64,000 nt of DNA, from positions 744,001 to 808,000 of the forward strand of contig NZ_CP032624.1 in the NCBI RefSeq assembly GCF_003627055.1, given 5' to 3'. Position 1 is the first letter of the stretch, and each line of letters starts with the position of its first letter. Below, in pieces: positions 24,305 to 31,747 of the stretch. The stretch comes from Gryllotalpicola protaetiae. GTDB taxonomy: Bacteria > Actinomycetota > Actinomycetes > Actinomycetales > Microbacteriaceae. Below the pieces are notes generated by a model that did not search any database, was not told the origin of the DNA, and saw nothing but the letters and a program-made list of their open reading frames with translations. The position numbers and the translations under genes are program-made.

Positions 24305-26602
24305 ATGGGGATACTCGGTCGATTCGGTGCGCTGATCGGCTTCGTCATCGCTGCAGCGGTGGCGGGGGTGCTTGCTGCGGCCACGCTCGCGCCGTTCGCG
24401 GTGATCGGCTCGGACGGCGTGCAAGGCACGCTCGGCACCTATTTCGCGATGCCGGACTACCTCAAGATCGACACCCCGCAGCAGATCAGCACGCTGTACG
24501 CGCAGACCGACGGGCAGGGCCACGAGCAGCCCATCGCGACCTTCTACTCGCAGGACCGCGTAGACGTCGACCCCGATCAGATCTCGCAGACCATCAAGGA
24601 CGCGGCGATCGACACCGAGGACCCGCGCTTCTACGACGAGGGCGGCGTCGACATCATCGGCACGATCCGCGCGACGCTCGCGACGACGTTCGGGCACGGC
24701 GCCAACATCCAGGGCGGGTCGACGATCACGCAGCAGTACGTGAAGAACGTGCTCGTGCAGGAGTGCGAGCAGCTCGCGACGAAGAAGGCGATCGACAGCT
24801 GCTACCACAAGGCGATCGAGATCACGCCGGAGCGCAAGCTGCAGGAGATGCGATATGCGTCGGCCGTCGACCGGCAGTACTCGAAGGCGCAGGTGCTCAC
24901 GGGCTACCTCAACATCGTCGGGCTGGGCGGCACGGTGTACGGCGTGCAGGCCGGAGCCAAGTACTACTTCAACACGGATGCCGCGCACCTGTCCGTCGCG
25001 CAGGCGGCCACCCTCGTCGCGATCCTCAACAACCCGTCGAACCTGCGCATCGACCAGCCGGGCAACGCGGCCAACGGGGCGAAGAACGGCTATGCGCTGA
25101 CACTCGAGCGGCGCAACTACGTGCTCGGCAAGATGCGAACGCATGACTCGATCTCACAGGCGCAGTACGACGACGCGCTGAAGACGCCGATCACGCCGGC
25201 GATCACCCCGCAGGCATCCGGCTGCGCGGCCGCGACGCAGTTCGACGCCGCCTACTACTGCTCGTACGTGCGCGACGAGCTGCTCGCCGACCCGGCGCTC
25301 GGCAAGACCCAGGCCGATCGCGCGGCGCTGCTCAACACGGCCGGGCTGCAGATCCACACCCCCCTGCGGCTCGACCTGCAGACCTCCGCGCAGAAGGCGC
25401 TGAGCGACTACGTCCCGAAGTCTTCCCCGGGGGTGGATCTCGGAGGGGCTGACGTGACGATCCAGCCCGGCACGGGACAGATCATCACGATGGTGCAGAA
25501 CACCGACTTCAGCAACAGCGCCCAGCCCGGAGCGACGAGCGTGAACTACAACGCAGACGAAGGCTATGGCGGATCGACCGGATTCCAGACCGGTTCGACC
25601 TTCAAGGCGTTCACCCTCGCCGAATGGCTCAAGTCCGGACACACGCTCAGCCAGTCGGTCTCGACCACGGGGCGAAGCTTCTCCTTCTCGGCCTTCCACA
25701 ACAGCTGCTGGAACATCGGCAGCGGCCGGCAGGTCTGGTCGGTGCAGAACAACGACAACGAGCAGGTGCCCGCCGCGATGACCGTGCAGCAGGCGACGGC
25801 CGAGTCCATCAACACCGCCTTCGCCCACATGGGCATGCAGCTCGACCTGTGCGCGATCGCGAACGACGCGTTCTCGATGGGCATCCACATGGCCGATCCC
25901 GACTGGGAGTTCAAAGAGGGCCCGTCGGAGATCCTCGGCACCAACGAGCTCTCCCCTCTGGACATGGCCGAGGCATACGCCGGCTTCTCGAACGGCGGCA
26001 CCGTCTGCACCCCCGTCGCCGTGACGAAGATCGTGGACGACACCGGCAAGAACGTGCCGTTCACCGGCTCGCAGTGCACGCCGAGCACGAGCATCCCCTC
26101 GAACGTCGCCAACACCGTCGAGTACGCGCTGCAGTCGGTGCTCAAGCCGGGCGGGACCGCGGCGAGCGCGGCCCCGAACGACGGTGTGCCCCTGTTCGCC
26201 AAGACCGGGACCACCGACGGCGACGAGCAGAACTGGCTGGTCACCTCGTCGACGAACTACACGACGGCGATCTGGGTAGGCAATGCGAGCGGCCACGTCG
26301 GGTTGGAGCACTACGGCCTGCTCAAAGGCACGACCGGCTACACGGTGAAGTTCTCGATCGGCCACGAACTGCTGCCCGTGCTCGACGCGGCATTCGGCGG
26401 GAACCCGCTGCCCGCCCCCGACCCTGCGCTCGTCGGCGCACCCAAGCCCAAGCCGAAGCCCAGCCCGTCCGCCTCGCCGCCCGGCGCACCGCCTGCCGCA
26501 CCCGAACCAGCACCCGCACCCGCCCAGCCGGGTCCCGGTTCTGATCCCGGCCCGGCCCCCGGCCCCGGCGGCCCGGGCGGCGGCCATGGCGACGGTCACT
26601 GA
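24305..26602 (+). CDS. Bifunctional penicillin-binding protein (GT51 + transpeptidase)
   Basis: 765-residue class A PBP that polymerises and cross-links peptidoglycan. TM helix near residues 11-35, GT51 motifs TEDPRFYDEGGVD and GGSTITQQYVKN, then transpeptidase motifs STFK, SIN (ATAESINTAFAH) and KTG (FAKTGTTDG). In the first GT motif the usual His (EDxxFxxHxGxD) is Glu. The C-terminus is a Pro/Ala-rich tail. ATG 24305 has TAGGGT at 24292-24297 seven bases upstream, so it looks leaderless. Monocistronic. Confidence 0.93.
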   Translation: MGILGRFGALIGFVIAAAVAGVLAAATLAPFAVIGSDGVQGTLGTYFAMPDYLKIDTPQQISTLYAQTDGQGHEQPIATFYSQDRVDVDPDQISQTIKDAAIDTEDPRFYDEGGVDIIGTIRATLATTFGHGANIQGGSTITQQYVKNVLVQECEQLATKKAIDSCYHKAIEITPERKLQEMRYASAVDRQYSKAQVLTGYLNIVGLGGTVYGVQAGAKYYFNTDAAHLSVAQAATLVAILNNPSNLRIDQPGNAANGAKNGYALTLERRNYVLGKMRTHDSISQAQYDDALKTPITPAITPQASGCAAATQFDAAYYCSYVRDELLADPALGKTQADRAALLNTAGLQIHTPLRLDLQTSAQKALSDYVPKSSPGVDLGGADVTIQPGTGQIITMVQNTDFSNSAQPGATSVNYNADEGYGGSTGFQTGSTFKAFTLAEWLKSGHTLSQSVSTTGRSFSFSAFHNSCWNIGSGRQVWSVQNNDNEQVPAAMTVQQATAESINTAFAHMGMQLDLCAIANDAFSMGIHMADPDWEFKEGPSEILGTNELSPLDMAEAYAGFSNGGTVCTPVAVTKIVDDTGKNVPFTGSQCTPSTSIPSNVANTVEYALQSVLKPGGTAASAAPNDGVPLFAKTGTTDGDEQNWLVTSSTNYTTAIWVGNASGHVGLEHYGLLKGTTGYTVKFSIGHELLPVLDAAFGGNPLPAPDPALVGAPKPKPKPSPSASPPGAPPAAPEPAPAPAQPGPGSDPGPAPGPGGPGGGHGDGH

Positions 26603-26615
26603 CCCGCCACGGCCC

Positions 26616-26739
26616 GGTCGTCACTTATTCGCCGAAATCGCCCTCGCAGCGCGACTTTCCGACGACCTGTCGTCGCGCACCGCGTCGGGTCGCCACGAAG
26701 TCGGCCGATGCCACATGAATGCGCGACTTTGTGACGACC
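26616..26739. repeat. Four alternating copies of a 19-base motif (two stem-loops)
   Basis: Motif GGTCGTCACAAAGTCGCGC occurs as forward-reverse-forward-reverse: 26616-26634 (diverged), 26649-26667 (reverse, GCGCGACTTTCCGACGACC), 26688-26706 (diverged) and 26721-26739 (reverse, GCGCGACTTTGTGACGACC). Spacing repeats with a 72-base period, so two similar hairpins lie side by side between the convergent PBP and MocR genes. The two reverse copies agree at 17 of 19 bases. It looks like a REP-like palindromic element. Confidence 0.75.
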
Positions 26740-26743
26740 GAGG

Positions 26744-28183
26744 TCAGGCGACCGTGCCCGCGTAGCTCTCGAACTCGGGGCGGGCCAGCCGGTTCACAGA
26801 AGGCCAGAGCTCGGCGATCACCTCGAGGCCGCGCTGCAGGTTCTCGGGGTCTGCCGCGATCGGAATCCGCAGATTGCGCTCGAACGCGCCGTCCATTCCG
26901 AAGCGCGGGCCCGCCGCCACGAGCAGCCCGCGTGCGTGCGCGGCGAGCGCGAGCTGCGAGCTGACCGGCGCGCCGAGGTTCACCCAGGCGGCGAGTCCGC
27001 CTTCCAGGCGGGGCGGGAAGGTCCAGTCCGGCAGCAGCTCGGCGATTGCCGTGCGCGCCGTCTCGCGCCCTGCGCGCAACTGCTCACGGCGCTCCTCGGC
27101 GATCTCGGCCGAGCGCGGCAGCAGGCGCGACACCACGAGCTGCTCGAAGACGGGAACAGCGAGGTCGCTCGAACCGCGGTGGGTCGCGATGCGCCGCGCG
27201 AGCTGAGGCGTCGCCCGCAGCCACCCGATGCGCAGGCCGCCCCAGATCTGCTTGCTCGCCGAGCCGATGAGCACCACCTCGGCACCGTGCGCGTCGGCCA
27301 GCGTGCCGATCGGCGGCAGCACGGCGCGCCGGTCGATGTCCATCTCGCTCGTCGCCTCGTCGGCGATCACGATCGTGCCGGCTGCGGCGGCCGCCTCGAG
27401 GAAGCGCTCGCGGTCGTGCACCGACATCGAGCGCCCGGTCGGGTTCTGGAAGTCGGGCATCGTGTAGGCGACGGTCGGCGCAGACCGCTGGAAGACGGCC
27501 TCGAGCGAGGTCAGATCCCACCCGTCCTCGACGGTCACCGGTGTCGTGATGAGCCGCGCGCCCGCGTCGCGCAGCGCGTCGTACGCGTTCGGGTACGACG
27601 GGCTCTCGGCCCATACCCGGTCGCCGCGGTTCACGAGCGCCTTCGCGGCGAGGAAGATCGCGCTCTGCGAGCCGGTCGTCACGACGATCTGGTCGGGGTC
27701 GGTCGGCAGGCCGCGCCGCCCGTACCAGTCGGCGATGGCCGCCCGCAGCTCGGGCTGGCCGATGCCGTCGTAGCCGAGCGTTCCGAAGTGACCGCGGTAG
27801 TCGTCGAGCAGCTCGTCGTCGAGCACGGTCGACAGCAGCTTCGTCGCGGGCAGCGACGCGTGCGTGAATCCGATCAGAGTGCCGGTCACCGCCGGCAGGC
27901 CGGGGCGGCCGTGCGGCAGCTGCGTCGTCGTGCCCGACCCCTGCACGCTCGCGGCGAACCCGGCCTCGCGCAGCCGACGATAGGCGGCGGCGACGGTCGT
28001 GCGGCTCAGCTCGAGCGACTCGGCGAGCTCGCGCTCCGCTGGCAGGCGGATCCCCGTCGAGATGCGCCCGTCGAGCAGCAGCAGCCGAACCCGGTCCGAC
28101 AGCGACTCGTATGCGGGCGCGTCGCTACGCCAGTCCCCCAGCAGATCCCGCAGTGCCCGTGCTCCGATGCGACCTCGTGTCAT
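26744..28183 (-). CDS. MocR-type regulator (GntR winged helix + aminotransferase fold)
   Basis: 479-residue fusion: GntR HTH (residues about 20-90, RVRLLLLDGRISTGIRLPAERELAESLELSRTTV) and a fold-type I aminotransferase domain with the PLP lysine in IGSASKQIWGGLRIGW and the Asp/Tyr pair DEATSEM. Such proteins bind PLP or an external aldimine and regulate a neighbouring gene. ATG 28183 has TAAATT at 28191-28196 seven bases upstream. It is divergent from a small membrane-anchored protein gene, and the AT-rich spacer carries repeated ATTGGAT and TTATCGCAA words. Confidence 0.9.
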   Translation of the reverse strand: MTRGRIGARALRDLLGDWRSDAPAYESLSDRVRLLLLDGRISTGIRLPAERELAESLELSRTTVAAAYRRLREAGFAASVQGSGTTTQLPHGRPGLPAVTGTLIGFTHASLPATKLLSTVLDDELLDDYRGHFGTLGYDGIGQPELRAAIADWYGRRGLPTDPDQIVVTTGSQSAIFLAAKALVNRGDRVWAESPSYPNAYDALRDAGARLITTPVTVEDGWDLTSLEAVFQRSAPTVAYTMPDFQNPTGRSMSVHDRERFLEAAAAAGTIVIADEATSEMDIDRRAVLPPIGTLADAHGAEVVLIGSASKQIWGGLRIGWLRATPQLARRIATHRGSSDLAVPVFEQLVVSRLLPRSAEIAEERREQLRAGRETARTAIAELLPDWTFPPRLEGGLAAWVNLGAPVSSQLALAAHARGLLVAAGPRFGMDGAFERNLRIPIAADPENLQRGLEVIAELWPSVNRLARPEFESYAGTVA

Positions 28184-28190
28184 GTGTGCC

Positions 28191-28266
28191 AATTTATCGC
28201 AATTGGATGCTTGATTGCCAGTCAATCTCGATATTGGATCGACTAACTCAGTCCACTTATCGCAAG
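28191..28266. promoter_or_regulatory. Divergent promoter region with MocR-type repeats
   Basis: AT-rich intergenic segment. It contains TTATCGCAA at 28194-28202 and again at 28258-28266, and ATTGGATGC and ATTGGATCG as two direct repeats about 31 bases apart. TAAATT on the minus strand is the -10 box of the MocR gene. Repeated direct elements are typical of MocR binding sites, so autoregulation is plausible. Confidence 0.5.
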
Positions 28267-28273
28267 GCATCCC

Positions 28274-28777
28274 ATGAGCACCATTATTGGCTTTCTTGTC
28301 TGTACCGCCCTCTCCCTCGGCACCATCGCCGCCCTGTTCCGCATCGGCATGCGCGATGGCGACGTCTTCGGCGATGCCCTCGTCCGCGTCCGCCCCATGC
28401 GCCTGGCCGCCGAGGGCGGCAGCACCCTCTACGCCGAGGTCGAGATCGACAACCAGAACGACAGCCCGGTCATGGTGACGGCACGGGTGCGGCCGGCATC
28501 CCTCGCATCGCTCTTCTTCCTCGACTCCGTGACCCGCCGCACCGCACTCGCGCACCGCGACCGGATCGAGGGCCTCGAGCTGCTCGGTGCGGTCGAGGGG
28601 CGCGGCGTGAAGCGCTTCCTGCTCGCTGCGCCGACGGGGGACGTGCGCGCGCTACGGGTGACGGCGATCGTCGACCAGGTCGGCGGCCGCACTCGTGTCG
28701 TGACGACCAACGTGCACGTCGCGCGCGCTCTCGACGGGGTGCTGCCCGGCGTCCGCAGCGTCGTACCTCGTCGGTAG
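28274..28777 (+). CDS. Membrane-anchored protein of unknown function
   Basis: 167-residue protein with an N-terminal helix (STIIGFLVCTALSLGTIAAL, residues 2-21) and a hydrophilic beta-rich remainder (LYAEVEIDNQNDSPVMVTAR, RTRVVTTNVHVAR). It is probably anchored in the membrane with the bulk outside or in the cytosol. The last 126 bases overlap the coding strand of the convergent YihY gene. It lies opposite the MocR gene and may be its target; function unknown. Confidence 0.65.
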   Translation: MSTIIGFLVCTALSLGTIAALFRIGMRDGDVFGDALVRVRPMRLAAEGGSTLYAEVEIDNQNDSPVMVTARVRPASLASLFFLDSVTRRTALAHRDRIEGLELLGAVEGRGVKRFLLAAPTGDVRALRVTAIVDQVGGRTRVVTTNVHVARALDGVLPGVRSVVPRR

Positions 28778-29734
28778 GAACCGCACCGCCTGCGCCGCCA
28801 GGGCATTGTCCCGGCGGCGCAGGCGCGCGATCCGGCGGTCGTCGCGCAGGGGCAGGCGGATCTGCCGCATGGCGTCCTCGCCTAGACGCAGCTCCCGCAC
28901 GCGCTCGAGCTCGACGTCGAGCCCGGCGCCGAAGATCAGCATCAGATTCATCAGCCACAGCCACACGAGGAAGACGGCCAGCCCGGCGAGCGCTCCGTAT
29001 TCGCGATGGAACGTCGGGAAGTGCGACACGTAGAACACGAGAACGGCGGATGCCGCGGCCATCAGCACGAGCGCCGTGCTGCCGCCTGCGGTCAGCCAGC
29101 GCAGCCGAGGCTGGCGGATGTTCGGCGTGCCCCAGTAGAGCAGCACCACGATCACGAGCATCGCCGCTGCCGCGATCGCCCAGCGCGCGACGGACCACAC
29201 CGCGAACGCGAGATCGCCGATGTTCGCGATGCCACGCGGGCCGAACACCGGCCCGGAGAAGAGCAGCACGAACAGCACGAGGGCGGCGAGGCACACGATC
29301 GCGATCGTGATGGCCAGCTGCGAGAGCCGGTACTTCGGATAGCTGCGTCCTTCCTGCACCCCGTAGACGCGGTTCAGCGCGCCACCGAACGCAGCGACAT
29401 AGCGCGAGGCCGTCCAGAGGGCGACGAGCACACCCACCGCGGTGCCGAGGCCGGCACCGGCGCCGCCGAGCCCCGCGAGGTGCTCGATGGCCTGGCGGAA
29501 GGGCGCGACCAGATCGTTCGGCGCGATCCCATCGGCGAACGCCACCACGGCGTCGGCGGTGCGCCGGCCCTCGCCCGCGAGCCCGAAGATGCCGAACACG
29601 GCGAGCAGCGCCGGGAAGATCGACAGCACGCTGAAGAACGCGAGCGTGCCGGCGATGTCGACGACGCGCTCGACGAGCAGCACATGGATGGTGCGGCGCA
29701 GCGCGTAGCGCCACGCGGACGGTCGGGCGGCCAT
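28652..29734 (-). CDS. YihY/BrkB-family membrane protein
   Basis: 360-residue polytopic protein with six hydrophobic helices. FFSVLSIFPALLAVFGIFG, the pattern LWTASRYVAAFGGALNRVYG and FLVWLWLMNLMLIFGAGLD are hallmarks of the YihY/virulence factor BrkB family (formerly called RNase BN). ATG 29734 (MAARPSAW) was chosen over a start 22 codons upstream because the upstream extension is low in hydrophobic or conserved content. The C-terminal 41 codons overlap the convergent 28274 gene. Function is unsettled. Confidence 0.85.
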   Translation of the reverse strand: MAARPSAWRYALRRTIHVLLVERVVDIAGTLAFFSVLSIFPALLAVFGIFGLAGEGRRTADAVVAFADGIAPNDLVAPFRQAIEHLAGLGGAGAGLGTAVGVLVALWTASRYVAAFGGALNRVYGVQEGRSYPKYRLSQLAITIAIVCLAALVLFVLLFSGPVFGPRGIANIGDLAFAVWSVARWAIAAAAMLVIVVLLYWGTPNIRQPRLRWLTAGGSTALVLMAAASAVLVFYVSHFPTFHREYGALAGLAVFLVWLWLMNLMLIFGAGLDVELERVRELRLGEDAMRQIRLPLRDDRRIARLRRRDNALAAQAVRFLPTRYDAADAGQHPVESARDVHVGRHDTSAAADLVDDRRHP

Positions 29735-29774
29735 GCCCGGCAGGTACCCGGGTTCGGCGGGGCGGATGCGCGGT

Positions 29775-30566
29775 CTACGCCTCGAGCTCGACCGTCTCAC
29801 CCGGGTCGAGCACGCGCAGCAGGTGGCCGAGGTCCGCGTCGTCGAACGCCTCGACCACCTCGGCGACGCCCTCCGTGAAGTGCGCCCAGCCCTCCGCGTG
29901 CACGGGCACGACCCAGACCGGGTCGAGCAGCGCGGCCGCCCGCGCCGCCTTCCGCCCGCCGAGCGTCAGGTACGCGTCGAGGCGTGCGGTGCGGGCGCGC
30001 CCGCAGAACAGCACGGCGCCGTCGATCGGCCCCAGGTTGTCGGCCACCTCGTCGACGACCCGCAGCGACGCGTTGTCGCCGCTGACGTAGATCGTCGGCA
30101 GCCCCTCGGCCGCCAGCACGAAGCCGATCACCGGCCCCGACGACGCGTCGAACCCCGTCGGCCCGTGCACCGCAGGCGTGCCATGCACCGTGACGACCCC
30201 GCCACCCGGCCGGGCGAGCTCGACGTGGTGCCACGGGTCGAGCACGACCGTGTCCGCGACGTCGAGGCGACCGGCCGCGGCATCCGTCGTGATCACCTGC
30301 GGCACCCGCGCGAGCAGCGCGCGGCCCGCATCGTCGAGATTGTCGGGATGCTGATCGTGCGAGAGCAGGACGGCATCGATGACCCCCAGGGCGGATGCCG
30401 CGACCGCCGGCCCCGTCAGCTTGGTCAGCGACCGGCCGGGCCCGATCGGGTGCTCACCCGGCGGGTCGAAGGTCGGGTCGGTCAGCAGCCGCAGGCCGCC
30501 GTACTCGATGAGCACGGTCGGCCCGCCGACCAGCGTGATGCGCACGGGCTCGAGGTCACCGGTCAT
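29775..30566 (-). CDS. Metallo-beta-lactamase-fold hydrolase (UlaG-like)
   Basis: 263-residue MBL-fold protein. The metal motif reads SHDQHPDNLD (near residue 69-78), the HxxHxDN variant of UlaG-like and similar hydrolases instead of HxHxDH; further ligands are HGTPAVHGP, SGDN and HAEGW. ATG 30566 overlaps the HtrA stop by ATGA, so it is the third gene of a P-type ATPase / protease / hydrolase operon. Substrate unknown. Confidence 0.85.
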   Translation of the reverse strand: MTGDLEPVRITLVGGPTVLIEYGGLRLLTDPTFDPPGEHPIGPGRSLTKLTGPAVAASALGVIDAVLLSHDQHPDNLDDAGRALLARVPQVITTDAAAGRLDVADTVVLDPWHHVELARPGGGVVTVHGTPAVHGPTGFDASSGPVIGFVLAAEGLPTIYVSGDNASLRVVDEVADNLGPIDGAVLFCGRARTARLDAYLTLGGRKAARAAALLDPVWVVPVHAEGWAHFTEGVAEVVEAFDDADLGHLLRVLDPGETVELEA

Positions 30567-31747
30567 TGCGTCCCCAACGTGATCGTCGTGTCGTGCGACG
30601 AACCGTCGCGCACATACGTGACCGAGACCCGGTCACCTGGTTGCGCCGTCGACACGAGCGCCGAGATCGACGAAAGGTCCGTGGCACGGTGGCCCTGCAC
30701 GTGCGTGATGATGTCGCCGACCTGCAGCCCGGCCGCCTCGGCGGGGCCGTCCGAGGAGACCGCCTGCACGAACAGGCCGACGGGCTGACCGCTCTGCGTC
30801 GTGACCGGGGCCACCTGCATGCCCACGTAGGCGTGGCCGAGCGGCTCGCCCCTGATGATCCGCGTCGCGATGAGCGCGGTCAGGTTCGCAGGCACCGCGA
30901 AGCCGATGCCGACGCTGCCGCCACCGCCCTGGCCCGCCTCGTTCGGCACGGTTGCGATCGCCGTGTTGACGCCGATGAGCCGACCGCGGCAGTCGACGAG
31001 CGCACCGCCCGAGTTGCCGGGGTTGATCGAGGCGTCGGTCTGCAGCGCGCCCTGCAGGACCGTCGTCGTGCCACCGTCGCTCGGAACGGGCACGTTGCGG
31101 TCGAGGGCGCTGACGATGCCCGACGTCACCGTGCTGGACAGTCCGAGAGGAGCGCCGAGGGCGACCACCGGCTGCCCGACGACGACGCGATCGGAGTTCG
31201 CGAACGTGAGCACCGGCAGGCTGCGGTTCGCGTCGACCTTGAGCACCGCAAGGTCGGTGCGGGGGTCGCGACCCGTGAGCTCGGCCGGCAGCGTGGCTCC
31301 GTTCGAGAACGTCACGGAGATCTCGCCCCCGTCGGCTGCGGACGAGATGACGTGGTTGTTCGTGACGATGTAGCCGTTCGCCCTGATCACCTCGCCGCTG
31401 CCGACGCCGCTCGCTCCGCTCGCGCTGACGGTCGACACCGTCACCACGGTGGGCAGGACGGTACGGGCGATATGCACCGTGTCGCACCCCGACGCCGTCG
31501 ACGCGTTCGCGCTCACCGCGCCCGTGCCGTGCAGGGCGAGCGCGGTGCCCGCGCCGCCCGCCGCGCCGAGCACCAGCGCGGCGACGACGGTTCCGATCAG
31601 TGTCCAGCGCAGGCGGCGACCGAGCGGATGCTTCGCCGGCGGCTGCGGCGCGCCGCCCTCCGGCTCGGCCGGCGTCGGCGCCGACGGCTGCGGCGAACCC
31701 GCCGGCTGCGGCTCGGGCCGGTCTGCCCCAGGCATCCGCTCGCTCAT
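30563..31747 (-). CDS. HtrA/DegP-like serine protease with PDZ domain
   Basis: 394-residue membrane-anchored protease. Pro-rich cytosolic start, TM helix near residues 50-70, trypsin-like domain with the triad His in VTNNHVI, Asp in RTDLAVL and Ser in NPGNSGGAL, then a PDZ domain (GLFVQAVSSDGPAEAAGLQV). It degrades or refolds damaged extracytoplasmic proteins. ATG 31747 overlaps the ATPase stop, and its stop overlaps the MBL gene, so all three are coupled. Confidence 0.93.
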   Translation of the reverse strand: MSERMPGADRPEPQPAGSPQPSAPTPAEPEGGAPQPPAKHPLGRRLRWTLIGTVVAALVLGAAGGAGTALALHGTGAVSANASTASGCDTVHIARTVLPTVVTVSTVSASGASGVGSGEVIRANGYIVTNNHVISSAADGGEISVTFSNGATLPAELTGRDPRTDLAVLKVDANRSLPVLTFANSDRVVVGQPVVALGAPLGLSSTVTSGIVSALDRNVPVPSDGGTTTVLQGALQTDASINPGNSGGALVDCRGRLIGVNTAIATVPNEAGQGGGGSVGIGFAVPANLTALIATRIIRGEPLGHAYVGMQVAPVTTQSGQPVGLFVQAVSSDGPAEAAGLQVGDIITHVQGHRATDLSSISALVSTAQPGDRVSVTYVRDGSSHDTTITLGTQ

